From positions 451,501 through 515,500 of the forward strand of contig NZ_FNIF01000002.1 of NCBI RefSeq assembly GCF_900103825.1: a DNA stretch of 64,000 nucleotides. The letters are read 5' to 3'. The stretch's first letter is position 1. Every line of letters begins with the position of its first letter. Under the pieces are notes generated by a model. That model searched no databases, was not told the origin of the DNA, and saw only the letters and a list, made by a program, of their open reading frames with translations. The translations under genes and the position numbers were made by a program. Source of the DNA: Paenibacillus sp. yr247 (GTDB lineage: Bacteria > Bacillota > Bacilli > Paenibacillales > NBRC-103111). Shown here in pieces: positions 43,035 to 52,714 of the stretch.

Positions 43035-45785
43035 TTATAAATAATTTTTCAAGTGCTTCATCACATAGGTAACATTTATTTTATCGAGCATCGTGGTATG
43101 GTTACCCGGAACGTTGTATATGTCAATACTTCCTCTTCCAGTGCATTCCCATCCATATTTTTCATCCAAGATTAGGTTGTTCATATTGTCATTTGCGCGG
43201 AAAAACACTATTCTTCCAGGGTATGGCTTTGGATCAAAAGAATTTGCTGCTATTAATAGATTCTTTTCTCTTTCTTCAATTTCATCGCTTGGGGAATAAG
43301 GAAACAACTCTTTTTTTCCCAGATTATTTTTAAACTTCTCTTTGATGAATGGCAACTTCTGTCTCCACGATATCTTAAATAGTACATTCGTATTTACAAT
43401 AATTTTTTTTGAATTAGAAATACTTCGTAAGCACTTCGGATTTCTAGTATCAAAAAGGGCTAGTAATGAAACTTCTTGGAGCTGGTTGATCAGCTCTTGT
43501 GCCATCTCATAAGCGATCATGCCCCCAAGGGAGTGGCCAACAAGGAAATAGGGACCTTCGGGTTGTATTTTCTTTATTTCTTGTAAATAAGTAGCAGCCA
43601 TCTCTTGAATGGTAATATTAGCTGCGTTATCGTTTGTTGCGTAGCGTAGTCCATATACGGGTTGGTCATTAGCTAGTTCATGCACTAAGTTACGGTAAGA
43701 GATCACCTCACCACTTAAATTATGGATACAAAAAAGAGGTGGCTTATTTCCATATGGCTGAATAGTTACCAAATAGGAGGAGAAATCCTTTTCCGAATCA
43801 TATGAATCTAATAATTTGGCAAGCTTTTCAATTGTATCTTCCTGAAAAATAACTGAAACAGGTAACTTCTGTATAAATGCTTTTTCGATCTCTGAAAACA
43901 ACTGCATCGTTAACAATGAGTTACCGCCCAGCTCAAAAAAATTATCCACAACGCTTATAGGGCCTATATTTAATAGGTTACTCCAAATTTCTTCAAGCTT
44001 CTCCTCCGTTTTGTTTCGAGGGTAAATCATTGGTTTTGGGTTGTATGAAACGTTTAGCTCTGGATAGCTCTTATGCCCCATTTGTCCACCTCTCATAACT
44101 GGTGTTTGCGATGCTAATAAAAAGGATGGTGCAATCAATTGGAGCAACGGGTCCAGAAAGATCGAACGCATTTTTTGCTTGAATGGTACCATGCTATTCT
44201 GTCTAGAATCATTAACTATTGTTGGCTGACTTATGTCGTCGTAATTAGCAAACGATTTCTTTTCTGAAATCAGATTCAATTTTTCAGCCATGTTGACACG
44301 TTGAATTTTCCCTGTTTGTCCTTTTGGTATTTCGTTAATGAAGATGACTTTTGTTGGAACCTTGAAACCAGCTAAACTGGCGGCTATAAACTGACGAACT
44401 TCTACTTCACTAACCTCTGTTTCTGATCGTTTCACAATAGCGATAGCTACATCTTCTCCCAAAGTAGGGTGCGGAATTGCAAATGTCACTGCTTGCATCA
44501 CCGATGGATGCTTAAGTATAACTTCTTCGACCTCTAGTGGCATTACCTTTTCTCCCCCACGATTAATGAGTTCTTTAATTCTGCCTTTAATAAATAAGTA
44601 GCCATCCGAATCCATATATCCTAGGTCTCCTGTACGAAGCCACTCATTAAAGAAGCTACTTTGATTCGCAATCGGATTATTCTCATATCCTTCTATCACA
44701 CTAGCTCCCCGAACAATGATTTCCCCTACAGATTCGTCCGATACAATCTTTCCATTGTGATCCAAGACAGCTATTTCACAGCCTACAGCCTTTCCTACGG
44801 ATCCTGTTTTTCGTTGTTCAGGCGGAAGCGGATTTACGGCCATCTGACTCGCAGTTTCCGTCATCCCGTAGCTTTCCAATACAGGGACTTGGAATAGTTG
44901 TTCTAATTCAAGTGCAATTTGTTGAGAAAGCGAGGCCGAACAAGAACGGATGAACCGGAGTGAGGTACGTTGTGAACCAAAGGATGCGAATCGACCTTGT
45001 GCAAGTATGGCTTGATGTATAGTTGGCACCGCTGTATACCAAGTTGGGGAAAAATTCTCTAAACTTTCGTAAAACTTCTCGGGTGCAAAGCTCCTGCTAC
45101 AAACGAAGCCCCCGCCTGATAAAATCGAAGTTACCAGAGCTCCAATGATTCCCTTTACATGGAATAATGGGACCGTATTCAGACAACGGTCTGAACCTGT
45201 CAATTTCATCGAAGCTACAATGTTCTGAGCTGAAGAGCATATATTCTGGTGCGTTAAAGGGACTATTTTAGGTCTCGCAGTAGTGCCGGACGTATGAAGA
45301 ATCATCGCAGTGTCAAATTTCTGAGATAAATGGTGTGTTAAATTTACTCCTACGTCGGTACTCTCGTTGTTGTATGCTATCATTTCCGAAATCTGAGATA
45401 AAGGTATTACTTTCACACCTAGATCATTGGCTGCCTCAATAGCAACTACGATTTCATTATCTACAATTATGGCATCAATTCCAAGATCTGACAGGTGGAA
45501 CTTATATTCTTCGTATGTATACTTGGGGTTTAAAGGTGCACAGGTCATAATGCCAGACACAGCAAGAAAAAGAGTGGCCATTTCTGGCCCATCATGTGCG
45601 ATTACAGCTATTCGACTCTTATTCCCAAAACCCAAACGCAGCAATAGACCCACAATTATATGTATGGATATTGATAGTTGAGAATAGGTTATTTCAGGTT
45701 GTCCTGGAATTAGGATCGCTTTGGCAAGAGGTGTCGTTTCTGCATAATATAATACACAATTTAATATGTTTTGATTATCATCCAT
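43035..45785 (-). CDS. Adenylation - carrier - thioesterase protein (one-module NRPS-like)
   Basis: 916 residues. Residues about 10-520 form an acyl-activating enzyme: MILHTSGTTARPKIVPLTHQ, LESYGMTETASQM, WLRTGDLGYMDSDGYLFIKG and the catalytic Lys in PKGQTGKIQR. Residues about 590-665 form a carrier domain with Ser in FFELGGNSLLTMQL. Residues about 690-916 form a type I thioesterase with GHSLGG and a C-terminal His in VPGNHTTML. There is no condensation domain. The A4 region reads VPLFHVKG rather than the FDxS of amino-acid A domains, so the substrate may be a carboxylic rather than an alpha-amino acid. The Sfp-type gene lies 9 bases upstream. Last gene of the island's main operon. Confidence 0.85.
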   Translation of the reverse strand: MDDNQNILNCVLYYAETTPLAKAILIPGQPEITYSQLSISIHIIVGLLLRLGFGNKSRIAVIAHDGPEMATLFLAVSGIMTCAPLNPKYTYEEYKFHLSDLGIDAIIVDNEIVVAIEAANDLGVKVIPLSQISEMIAYNNESTDVGVNLTHHLSQKFDTAMILHTSGTTARPKIVPLTHQNICSSAQNIVASMKLTGSDRCLNTVPLFHVKGIIGALVTSILSGGGFVCSRSFAPEKFYESLENFSPTWYTAVPTIHQAILAQGRFASFGSQRTSLRFIRSCSASLSQQIALELEQLFQVPVLESYGMTETASQMAVNPLPPEQRKTGSVGKAVGCEIAVLDHNGKIVSDESVGEIIVRGASVIEGYENNPIANQSSFFNEWLRTGDLGYMDSDGYLFIKGRIKELINRGGEKVMPLEVEEVILKHPSVMQAVTFAIPHPTLGEDVAIAIVKRSETEVSEVEVRQFIAASLAGFKVPTKVIFINEIPKGQTGKIQRVNMAEKLNLISEKKSFANYDDISQPTIVNDSRQNSMVPFKQKMRSIFLDPLLQLIAPSFLLASQTPVMRGGQMGHKSYPELNVSYNPKPMIYPRNKTEEKLEEIWSNLLNIGPISVVDNFFELGGNSLLTMQLFSEIEKAFIQKLPVSVIFQEDTIEKLAKLLDSYDSEKDFSSYLVTIQPYGNKPPLFCIHNLSGEVISYRNLVHELANDQPVYGLRYATNDNAANITIQEMAATYLQEIKKIQPEGPYFLVGHSLGGMIAYEMAQELINQLQEVSLLALFDTRNPKCLRSISNSKKIIVNTNVLFKISWRQKLPFIKEKFKNNLGKKELFPYSPSDEIEEREKNLLIAANSFDPKPYPGRIVFFRANDNMNNLILDEKYGWECTGRGSIDIYNVPGNHTTMLDKINVTYVMKHLKNYL

Positions 45786-45794
45786 AAATAAACC

Positions 45795-46547
45795 TCAATT
45801 CGTATTAGTGATATAACGGAAATATTTAATTTTAATAATGCTAGGGCTAACAGCAATGCTGCACTGTAAATTCCTATCAGACATAAATGAAACTAAAGTA
45901 TGCTTACATTTTGAGCGTGACTGTAAGACCTCATCTAATTCCCTCAAACCAGATAACCCCACCCCTAACGCCTTAAGCATCGCCTCTTTACGGGTCCACA
46001 TAAGATAGAAGGCATTACTCTGCTCATGACTCTCTACAGATTCCAACTCGATAAGTTCGCTCGAAGAAAAGTACTGTTTTGCTATGTTGTACCAGTCGAG
46101 ATCACACTTAACTTGTTCCATATCAATGCCTACTTCGTCCTTCGTCGAAACAATATAACTAACCGCATCTTTAGAATGAGTCATATTGAAATGTATCTCT
46201 TTTTCTTCTGATTGATTAAATAAAAATGGTTTACCATACTTTGTATACTCGTATCTCAATTCGTTAGGCGCATGCCGCGTATAAGCAGCAATAATGAGTC
46301 TGAGAATACCATGGGAAACTACAAATTGATTCTGGTCTCTTGCGAATTTGAAATTTCGTGCCCTCTTCTTTTCCTCAGCAGATAATAGGTTATATAAATG
46401 AGAATTCGAAAACAGTGACGCTTCCGTAGATGTTATCCAAACATGCGCTTCAGAAGCAGTCAGACATTGTTTCCCTAGGATAACATCATTAGGCTCATAA
46501 ACATTTTCCCAATAGATCGTAGGTTGATGCACAACTTCCCGTATCAT
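45795..46547 (-). CDS. Sfp-type 4'-phosphopantetheinyl transferase
   Basis: 250 residues from the ATG at 46547, with GCAGGAG upstream; an in-frame TTG at 46571 overlaps the preceding gene. EVGIDMEQV (magnesium Asp/Glu), FYLMWTRKEAMLKALGVGLS and FKFARDQNQFVVSHGILRLI are Sfp signatures. It should attach phosphopantetheine to the carrier serine of the next gene's product, from which it is separated by 9 bases. Confidence 0.9.
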   Translation of the reverse strand: MIREVVHQPTIYWENVYEPNDVILGKQCLTASEAHVWITSTEASLFSNSHLYNLLSAEEKKRARNFKFARDQNQFVVSHGILRLIIAAYTRHAPNELRYEYTKYGKPFLFNQSEEKEIHFNMTHSKDAVSYIVSTKDEVGIDMEQVKCDLDWYNIAKQYFSSSELIELESVESHEQSNAFYLMWTRKEAMLKALGVGLSGLRELDEVLQSRSKCKHTLVSFMSDRNLQCSIAVSPSIIKIKYFRYITNTN

Positions 46548-46567
46548 TTGATTCATCTCCTGCAAGC

Positions 46568-47557
46568 TCAAAATATAAGACCCTTCTTTTTAGAACTTTT
46601 CATCATCTTAAACATTCTACTGATTCGAAATTTCAGAACCACATACATTGACTCGATTTTACGCAGATATTTATTGCGTTCTATAAATCTATGCCCATCT
46701 ACACAAGCAAGCCAGAGGTCCTCTCCCAATTGATGAGCATCAATATGATGCATACCATCTGCATTCCAATCTCCAGGATGCCCTGTACCCTCTAGGAGAA
46801 ACGAGGTCTTACTCTCCTTATATTCACTTATAGTTAATTTTGTAATCTCGAAAGCATTTACCCGCTTTCCATAATAGGGCTCAATATCTTGAGTAAATCT
46901 ATAAATCCTATTCTCCCATGAAACGACTTTACCGGATGGGCGTGCAATATGTTTATTCATGACGATTGGACTCATAGGATGCTCATGCCACACATCGAGC
47001 AAACCTTCGGAAAAATACAATCGAAGTTTATCTCGATCAGATGAACGAGTAAACATCCATAACTTGTCGTTATACTCAAAAATGGTTGAATCAACAAAAT
47101 ACCCTTTCATGATATCACCCAAATATTCCCATTCCGTTGGTGTTTTCGTTGACTTGTATAGTCGGATTGAATTTGTTTCGCATGTTTCAGGTATCATATA
47201 CAATTCATCTTTCCACATAAATACGTTTGGATATGACATGTGAAATGATTCCAAGATAACTATTTGTTGATATTCCCAATGCACGCCATCCTGACTAGAT
47301 GCTAGTCCTATACAGCCTTTACCCGTGTTTTTATTATAAACCTCGAAGAACATGTGCCATTGATCTTGAAATCTAATCATGAATGGATCAGCAATAAACT
47401 CCGCGGGTACATCGATAACATCCTCTGCCGTTAACACTGGGTTATTAATACTATCGGAACTAAGTCCAAAAGGCGAATTTCCTTTATAAATGGATATTGA
47501 CCAGACTGGTCTTTTACTTTTCGAGCTAAGTTTAGGCACTGATTTAAACATGATCAT
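46568..47557 (-). CDS. Five-bladed beta-propeller protein (GINT1_N-like), probable sugar-related
   Basis: About 329 residues from the ATG at 47557 (AGGAG upstream). Repeated blade motifs IADPFMIRFQDQWHMFFEVY, SYPNVFMWKDELYMIPETCE, DSTIFEYNDKLWMFTRSSD and HIARPSGKVVSWENRIYRFT resemble the propeller domain joined to some eukaryotic and bacterial glycosyltransferases (glucosamine inositolphosphorylceramide transferase N-terminal type) and family 43-type folds. No membrane segment. It overlaps nothing and sits between a GT2 and the Sfp gene. Function inferred only from context. Confidence 0.65.
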   Translation of the reverse strand: MIMFKSVPKLSSKSKRPVWSISIYKGNSPFGLSSDSINNPVLTAEDVIDVPAEFIADPFMIRFQDQWHMFFEVYNKNTGKGCIGLASSQDGVHWEYQQIVILESFHMSYPNVFMWKDELYMIPETCETNSIRLYKSTKTPTEWEYLGDIMKGYFVDSTIFEYNDKLWMFTRSSDRDKLRLYFSEGLLDVWHEHPMSPIVMNKHIARPSGKVVSWENRIYRFTQDIEPYYGKRVNAFEITKLTISEYKESKTSFLLEGTGHPGDWNADGMHHIDAHQLGEDLWLACVDGHRFIERNKYLRKIESMYVVLKFRISRMFKMMKSSKKKGLIF

Positions 47558-47619
47558 AACCAACTCCTACACCAAGTAATATATTCCAATTGCACCTCAA
47601 AAGTCTTCCCTATTAGTTT

Positions 47620-48447
47620 CTATATCAACTTCCTAAGTGAAACCTTACATAGCCTCCAAATATACTTGGCAATAGATAGAGTCTTTATAAGATATAATTT
47701 ATAATTACTAATATATCCATTTTTGAATAAGAAGTCGTAATTTTCAAGTTCCCCCTTCTCCATTAGCCATAAATTAGAAGAAAGGCCTGATGAACCATAG
47801 TCTTCTTTATAGGTATATGCGAGGCACTCCTCCAACATCCACCCTTCATTCTTATTAATTATGATCTGCAGCCATAATAGGTAGTCTTCCGAATATCTTT
47901 TGGTATCATCGAATCTAATCGTAAGATCACTTTTTAACATAACTGCTCTTGTGGGGAATACATTATGCCTCAGGAGTAATGAGGCTTCCACTTTTTTTAC
48001 TTTCATATTATTTATGTCTATTTCATGAATGAACTGTTCATTTGCTTCCAATTGTTTGAAGTTGTGCGCACTTATTGCTACCTCTGGGTGTGACTCCATC
48101 CATCCATATTGAACCTCTAGCTTTCGGTGGTGCCATGCATCATCTGCATCCAGAAAAGCAACATACGTCTGTGTGGCTTGATCCCACCCGCTATTTCTTG
48201 CATGCCCAGGACCTCCGTTTTGTGTAAGCGGGATTACTTTAATCCAACCTTGTGGGTGCTCAGATTCAAGTTGAAGTAGAATCTCCAACGTCTTATTATC
48301 ATCAGGTGAACAATCTTCTACAAGTATCACCTCAGTTGGCCTTACCGATTGCATCCAAACAGAATCCACAGCACGTCTAACCGTATCCGCACTTTTGTAA
48401 CAAGGTATGATTACACTAACTGGAACCATCTTTCTCTCGTGTTTCAT
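47620..48447 (-). CDS. Family 2 glycosyltransferase
   Basis: 275 residues from the ATG at 48447 (TTGGAGG upstream). VPVSVIIPCYKSADTVRRAV, ILVEDCSPDDN, GGPGHARNSGWDQA and AFLDADDAWHH define the GT-A domain with its DxD. It probably adds one sugar to the lipid-linked repeat unit. Donor sugar cannot be told. Confidence 0.88.
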   Translation of the reverse strand: MKHERKMVPVSVIIPCYKSADTVRRAVDSVWMQSVRPTEVILVEDCSPDDNKTLEILLQLESEHPQGWIKVIPLTQNGGPGHARNSGWDQATQTYVAFLDADDAWHHRKLEVQYGWMESHPEVAISAHNFKQLEANEQFIHEIDINNMKVKKVEASLLLRHNVFPTRAVMLKSDLTIRFDDTKRYSEDYLLWLQIIINKNEGWMLEECLAYTYKEDYGSSGLSSNLWLMEKGELENYDFLFKNGYISNYKLYLIKTLSIAKYIWRLCKVSLRKLI

Positions 48448-48484
48448 GCCATCCTCCAAATGATTTATTATTAAAATTTGACGT

Positions 48485-49795
48485 TTACTCGCTAGCCATC
48501 CCCACCAGAGTAATCGGTTTTTTCATTTTCCTTATTTTTCCTATTAGTATAATACCCATTAGCAGCATATTAAGAACAGAAGTAATGACTAATACGAAAG
48601 CTGCACCTTCTAATCCCTTTGTCGGAATGAGTAGGTAAGAACATACAAGGCATGATAATACTGAAACAATAATAATTGGCACTTGTATTTTATAAGCTCT
48701 TGCAGCATTAAGCCCGTCTCCTAAGAATGATGCAATAAATCCTATTCCTGCTGACAATATTGTTATGAGCAGGATATGTTCATACCCAATGAAATCCTTA
48801 CTGAAAATTAATACTAATAATCTTTCTCCAAATAAGAGAGAGATTATAAATCCGCACACAGCAACCAAAATCGCTATGCCTATCATTTTAAGAAGCAATG
48901 ACGTAAACGACTTTCTATTACCTTCACCGAAGTATTTCACTAATTTGGGACTTGCAGATTGGCCAAGAGCGCTAACAATCGTAGCCCCAGCAATCATTAA
49001 ATTAGAGATCGACGCGAATATACCTAATTCTTTTATCCCAACATATTGTTCCAAAAAATACCGTGGAATGTTGATATTCAAGCAAACTAATAGCGTAACA
49101 AAACCTAATGGCAAACTAGTTATAAATATTTTTTTTAATTTCCTCATATTAAAAATGGGTTGGAATCGGTTGTACATTCTCAAATTTTTAATATCTACAA
49201 AAATTAAAATCAATGCCATTACGAGGGCTATGACAGTTACTACGGCTATGAGATTTTTAAAAAAATACATACAAACGGTTAAAAACACAACCGTTAAAAT
49301 ACCTTTCAAAATCAAAGAGGCTGAAACTAAAGGCAGATTTTCATTTTTTTGAAATAAACTGAAAATAATATCACAAATACCTTCAATGGATTTATAAACA
49401 GCTAATATTAACGCTATATACTTCACGAAAGAGTTATTATAAAACAACTGTATAATAATAAAGGTGACAAGCAACCCGAATGCCATAGAAACAAGTCGCA
49501 ACGCTAGAAAATCTCCAAAAACAAACTCGTTCTTAGAATCTGAAACTTGTACAATTCTGAGCTGTAGGTTTGAAAACATAAAAACGGGTGCTGTGATAGC
49601 CAGCCCTAAAGAAAATACACCCACCATTTCAATGGAACCTAACTTTGTAATTAAAGTGATATATAGAAATTGACAAAATGCGTATATCATATTTCCACCA
49701 AACAACCAGATGAAATTTATCTTTAATGGCTTTCCTACAGAAACACGATTTGCATACGCGATATTTTCTTTTTTCAATGTTGTTCCCAGCCTCAT
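48485..49795 (-). CDS. Wzx-type oligosaccharide flippase
   Basis: 436 residues with about 12 membrane helices (MOP/PST family): FIWLFGGNMIYAFCQFLYIT, SIEMVGVFSLGLAITAPVFM, and a repeated second half. It would move lipid-linked repeat units across the membrane for Wzy-type polymerisation. The ATG at 49795 overlaps the preceding stop by one base gap; a TTG at 49777 behind GAGGCTGGGA is an alternative start. Confidence 0.87.
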   Translation of the reverse strand: MRLGTTLKKENIAYANRVSVGKPLKINFIWLFGGNMIYAFCQFLYITLITKLGSIEMVGVFSLGLAITAPVFMFSNLQLRIVQVSDSKNEFVFGDFLALRLVSMAFGLLVTFIIIQLFYNNSFVKYIALILAVYKSIEGICDIIFSLFQKNENLPLVSASLILKGILTVVFLTVCMYFFKNLIAVVTVIALVMALILIFVDIKNLRMYNRFQPIFNMRKLKKIFITSLPLGFVTLLVCLNINIPRYFLEQYVGIKELGIFASISNLMIAGATIVSALGQSASPKLVKYFGEGNRKSFTSLLLKMIGIAILVAVCGFIISLLFGERLLVLIFSKDFIGYEHILLITILSAGIGFIASFLGDGLNAARAYKIQVPIIIVSVLSCLVCSYLLIPTKGLEGAAFVLVITSVLNMLLMGIILIGKIRKMKKPITLVGMASE

Positions 49796-49796
49796 T

Positions 49797-50951
49797 TCAA
49801 GTTAATTGCTTATCATTAGCATAAATACTTGCAACTCTTTTTACGCCTTCGGTAATATCATAGCCTCGATCAATTAGGTTTCTAAGCGCTGCTTCTTTAT
49901 CAATTAGTGGTTTTCTGGCTTCCGCAAGAATTTCATCTATCCAAATACTTATGTCATTTTCTAACGAAATAAACTGAATGCCGCCTATTCCCATATCTAC
50001 TTCTTTAGGCACCCCTGTTGAAACAACACTTTTTATTCCTGCAGCTTGAGCCTCTATTAAAACTAAAGCTACCCCTTCATACCGAGATGGAAGTAAGAAA
50101 ACATCAAAGATGTTCATTAATTGGTTAACATCCGAACGAACACCCAAAAATAACACATGTTTTTCTAATCCCTTCTTCTTAACAAGTTGTTTTATATCCT
50201 CAAAAAGAGGTCCATCCCCAACCAAAATTAACTTGAATTCCTCTATTCTTTTTTTCAATTGCTCTACAATAGCAATTAGAAAATTATGATTTTTTTCTTC
50301 GGCAAATCGACTTACATTCCCCAGTACTAATTCCTTTTCTGAAATACCCAACTTGTGGCGTATAGCTTTGGATATATTTACGTCAATGAAATCATATTGA
50401 GAAAGATCGATGGCATTCGGAAATACAGTGAAATCATTTCTAACGCTCTCTTTACTACCATATAAATACTGCCCTGCAAGTTCGCCACACGCTAACTTTA
50501 AAGTTGAATTAAATCGAATTAGCATTCTCATCATATAGCGATACATTGATCTGAAGTAATGGTCGCCGCCAGCATCCGAAGTACTATGTGCATGGCATAT
50601 TCTTTTCTTAACACCTGCAAGTCTAGCCGCTAGCAAAGACAAACCTGCATTAAATTGCGTATGCACATGCACGACCTCATATTGATACTTCCCTTTTTGT
50701 ATGATCTGCGTTAATATTTTTAGAGATCTGATAACTCCAACTTCCTTAATAGAAGGGCAATGAAATATTCTTCCACCCATCTGCGTGATTTCATCATCAT
50801 AATGACAAGTTTCGTTACAAAAATATATAAAATCAAATTGAATTTTGGTTCGATCAATTCTTCTATACAAATTCATAATCATACTCTGAACACCGCCGAC
50901 CTCCATGCTTCCTGGTATATGTAGAATTCTTAAAGGCTCTTTATCATTCAT
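49797..50951 (-). CDS. Family 4 glycosyltransferase
   Basis: 384 residues. GT-B fold with LHIPGSMEVGGVQSMIMNL at the N-terminus, HVHTQFNAGLSLLAAR, and donor site FDVFLLPSRYEGVALVLIEA with the EX7E-type acids. AAGGGGATA precedes the ATG. It abuts the flippase gene. Likely adds a sugar in the repeat unit. Confidence 0.9.
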   Translation of the reverse strand: MNDKEPLRILHIPGSMEVGGVQSMIMNLYRRIDRTKIQFDFIYFCNETCHYDDEITQMGGRIFHCPSIKEVGVIRSLKILTQIIQKGKYQYEVVHVHTQFNAGLSLLAARLAGVKKRICHAHSTSDAGGDHYFRSMYRYMMRMLIRFNSTLKLACGELAGQYLYGSKESVRNDFTVFPNAIDLSQYDFIDVNISKAIRHKLGISEKELVLGNVSRFAEEKNHNFLIAIVEQLKKRIEEFKLILVGDGPLFEDIKQLVKKKGLEKHVLFLGVRSDVNQLMNIFDVFLLPSRYEGVALVLIEAQAAGIKSVVSTGVPKEVDMGIGGIQFISLENDISIWIDEILAEARKPLIDKEAALRNLIDRGYDITEGVKRVASIYANDKQLT

Positions 50952-51038
50952 ATTTATATCCCCTTATTAGTTCAAATAGTCAAAGAGTACACGCTGGAAG
51001 TAGACCGTGTACTCTTAGTTCCCCATATTCAATTAAGA

Positions 51039-52610
51039 CTACATGAGCTTAGTTGATAATTTACCATCTTCTCCTACGATGAGTTGAAATTGCTTGCCGC
51101 TTGGTGATTTCAGAACTGTAAGCTCATTACCAACATATTTAACTTTAGATGAAAAAACATTATATAGTTTTTCAGGCATCACAAGTGCCGTATTTCCCCC
51201 TACCGAAGCATCACATTGGCTTAGCAATATACGTGATGCAAGCGTATTGTAAAAGTGATTTTTTGTCACCCACACCGTCCCCCAGTAAATCGCAATACCA
51301 CCATCTTGGTACAATATATTGTCTCGAACCATCGTACTATCTGATGAGTAGATCTCAATTGCATTTTCTTTAATAACACTATTCGAAATCGTATTTCCCT
51401 CGATGAATAAATTCTTCTGGTGATAAGCGCCATTCGCGGTAATCGCTTTATACCAGCCATCAACCGTGTTTTTTGTGATTTTCAAATCAGTTGTACTGTT
51501 TATTAGCTTTATACCTAAAGTACCACCTTGATTAATTGCATCCTTCGTAAGTGGTCCATTAGTAAAATCGATTTTATTTCCCGAAATTACCGTACGATGG
51601 CAGTTCTCGGATACATAAATCGCATTATTTTCTGATCTAATGATGTTATTTACTATCATGCAATCTTGCGCATTCCAAAGTAGCAGCGAAACGCCGGGAT
51701 TATTCGAAAATCCAGATAAAGCTGGGTCTGAAGCGGAATTATTTAGATTTTCAATTAAATTACCAATGACTGAAATACGCGAACAATTTCCGTCAGATGT
51801 TGGGAATAATTCAAGCATTTTAAACGAATTGTTTTGAAGTATCACATCTTGAGCTGTTGATACCCGTAAATGATTAACCACTGAATTTCCGATCTGTATA
51901 CCTCGTGCGTACCATATCGTTGAATCTTGAAATATGCATTCTGCAACCGTACAATCTGCGAATTCCACCATAGAGTCCGCAGTTATGTTTAACTCGGTAA
52001 ATATACAACCAACAATAGATATTCGCTTAACCAGAGCACCTTCTGGTTCAATATCCAAGGTACCTGTTCCCGTACAACTGGAAATAATACTATCATAAGC
52101 ATGAATAACAGCAATATCTTGACGTCCCATTCTAGAGAAAAAGCAATTCTCGATCAAAATTTTTGATGGAACGAGGCCGCTTGTCTCATCATAGCTAACC
52201 CGAATACCATCACCACATATATTAGTAAAGTTAATCTTTTGGATTAGAATGTCCTCGCTGCCGCCACGAACATCAATGCCGTGCATTTGAACATCGCTTA
52301 GTCCAATTGCTGACTTGTTACCGTCAATCACCATATCCGAAATTGAAACATTGTATGCTCCTTTGCCTCCACCAACGATTAGCACCATGTCCCAAACTTT
52401 CCCAGTTAATGGGAGTTTTAAAACTGTGGCCCCACCTTTTCCAATTAATTTTATATTAGATGTCAGTCTTACATTTTTGATAATAAAAATACCTTCTGGA
52501 ATTTCTACCATTCCACCGTTTGGTAGACTATCAATAGCTTTTTGAAACGCTGAACTACTATCTGACTTTCCATCAGGCAAAGCCCCGAAATTGATCACAT
52601 TAACTGACAT
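51039..52610 (-). CDS. Right-handed beta-helix protein, pectate-lyase-superfamily type
   Basis: 523 residues. N-terminal VNVINFGALPDGKSDSSSAF then IDSLPNGGMVEIPEGIFIIK is the Pectate_lyase_3 opening; many Asn/Gly-rich turns (DLKITKNTVDGWYKAITANG and similar) follow, as in beta-helix repeats. No signal peptide is evident, which is odd for an extracellular lyase or epimerase. It could process or bind the polysaccharide. GAGGAGG precedes the ATG. Confidence 0.78.
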   Translation of the reverse strand: MSVNVINFGALPDGKSDSSSAFQKAIDSLPNGGMVEIPEGIFIIKNVRLTSNIKLIGKGGATVLKLPLTGKVWDMVLIVGGGKGAYNVSISDMVIDGNKSAIGLSDVQMHGIDVRGGSEDILIQKINFTNICGDGIRVSYDETSGLVPSKILIENCFFSRMGRQDIAVIHAYDSIISSCTGTGTLDIEPEGALVKRISIVGCIFTELNITADSMVEFADCTVAECIFQDSTIWYARGIQIGNSVVNHLRVSTAQDVILQNNSFKMLELFPTSDGNCSRISVIGNLIENLNNSASDPALSGFSNNPGVSLLLWNAQDCMIVNNIIRSENNAIYVSENCHRTVISGNKIDFTNGPLTKDAINQGGTLGIKLINSTTDLKITKNTVDGWYKAITANGAYHQKNLFIEGNTISNSVIKENAIEIYSSDSTMVRDNILYQDGGIAIYWGTVWVTKNHFYNTLASRILLSQCDASVGGNTALVMPEKLYNVFSSKVKYVGNELTVLKSPSGKQFQLIVGEDGKLSTKLM

Positions 52611-52714
52611 CTTCTAGTCCTCCTCCATGACTCTTCCAATTTACTATTAGTATATGAAAGGGGGAGGAGAACGATTGGACGCTGTTGTCACAATATTCCG
52701 ATATCGTAGAGTGA

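Noticed and set aside
42739..43044. 101-codon plus-strand frame antisense to the zinc-ribbon gene
   Set aside because: No recognisable family; the minus-strand gene has the better ribosome site, promoter and CxxC motifs.
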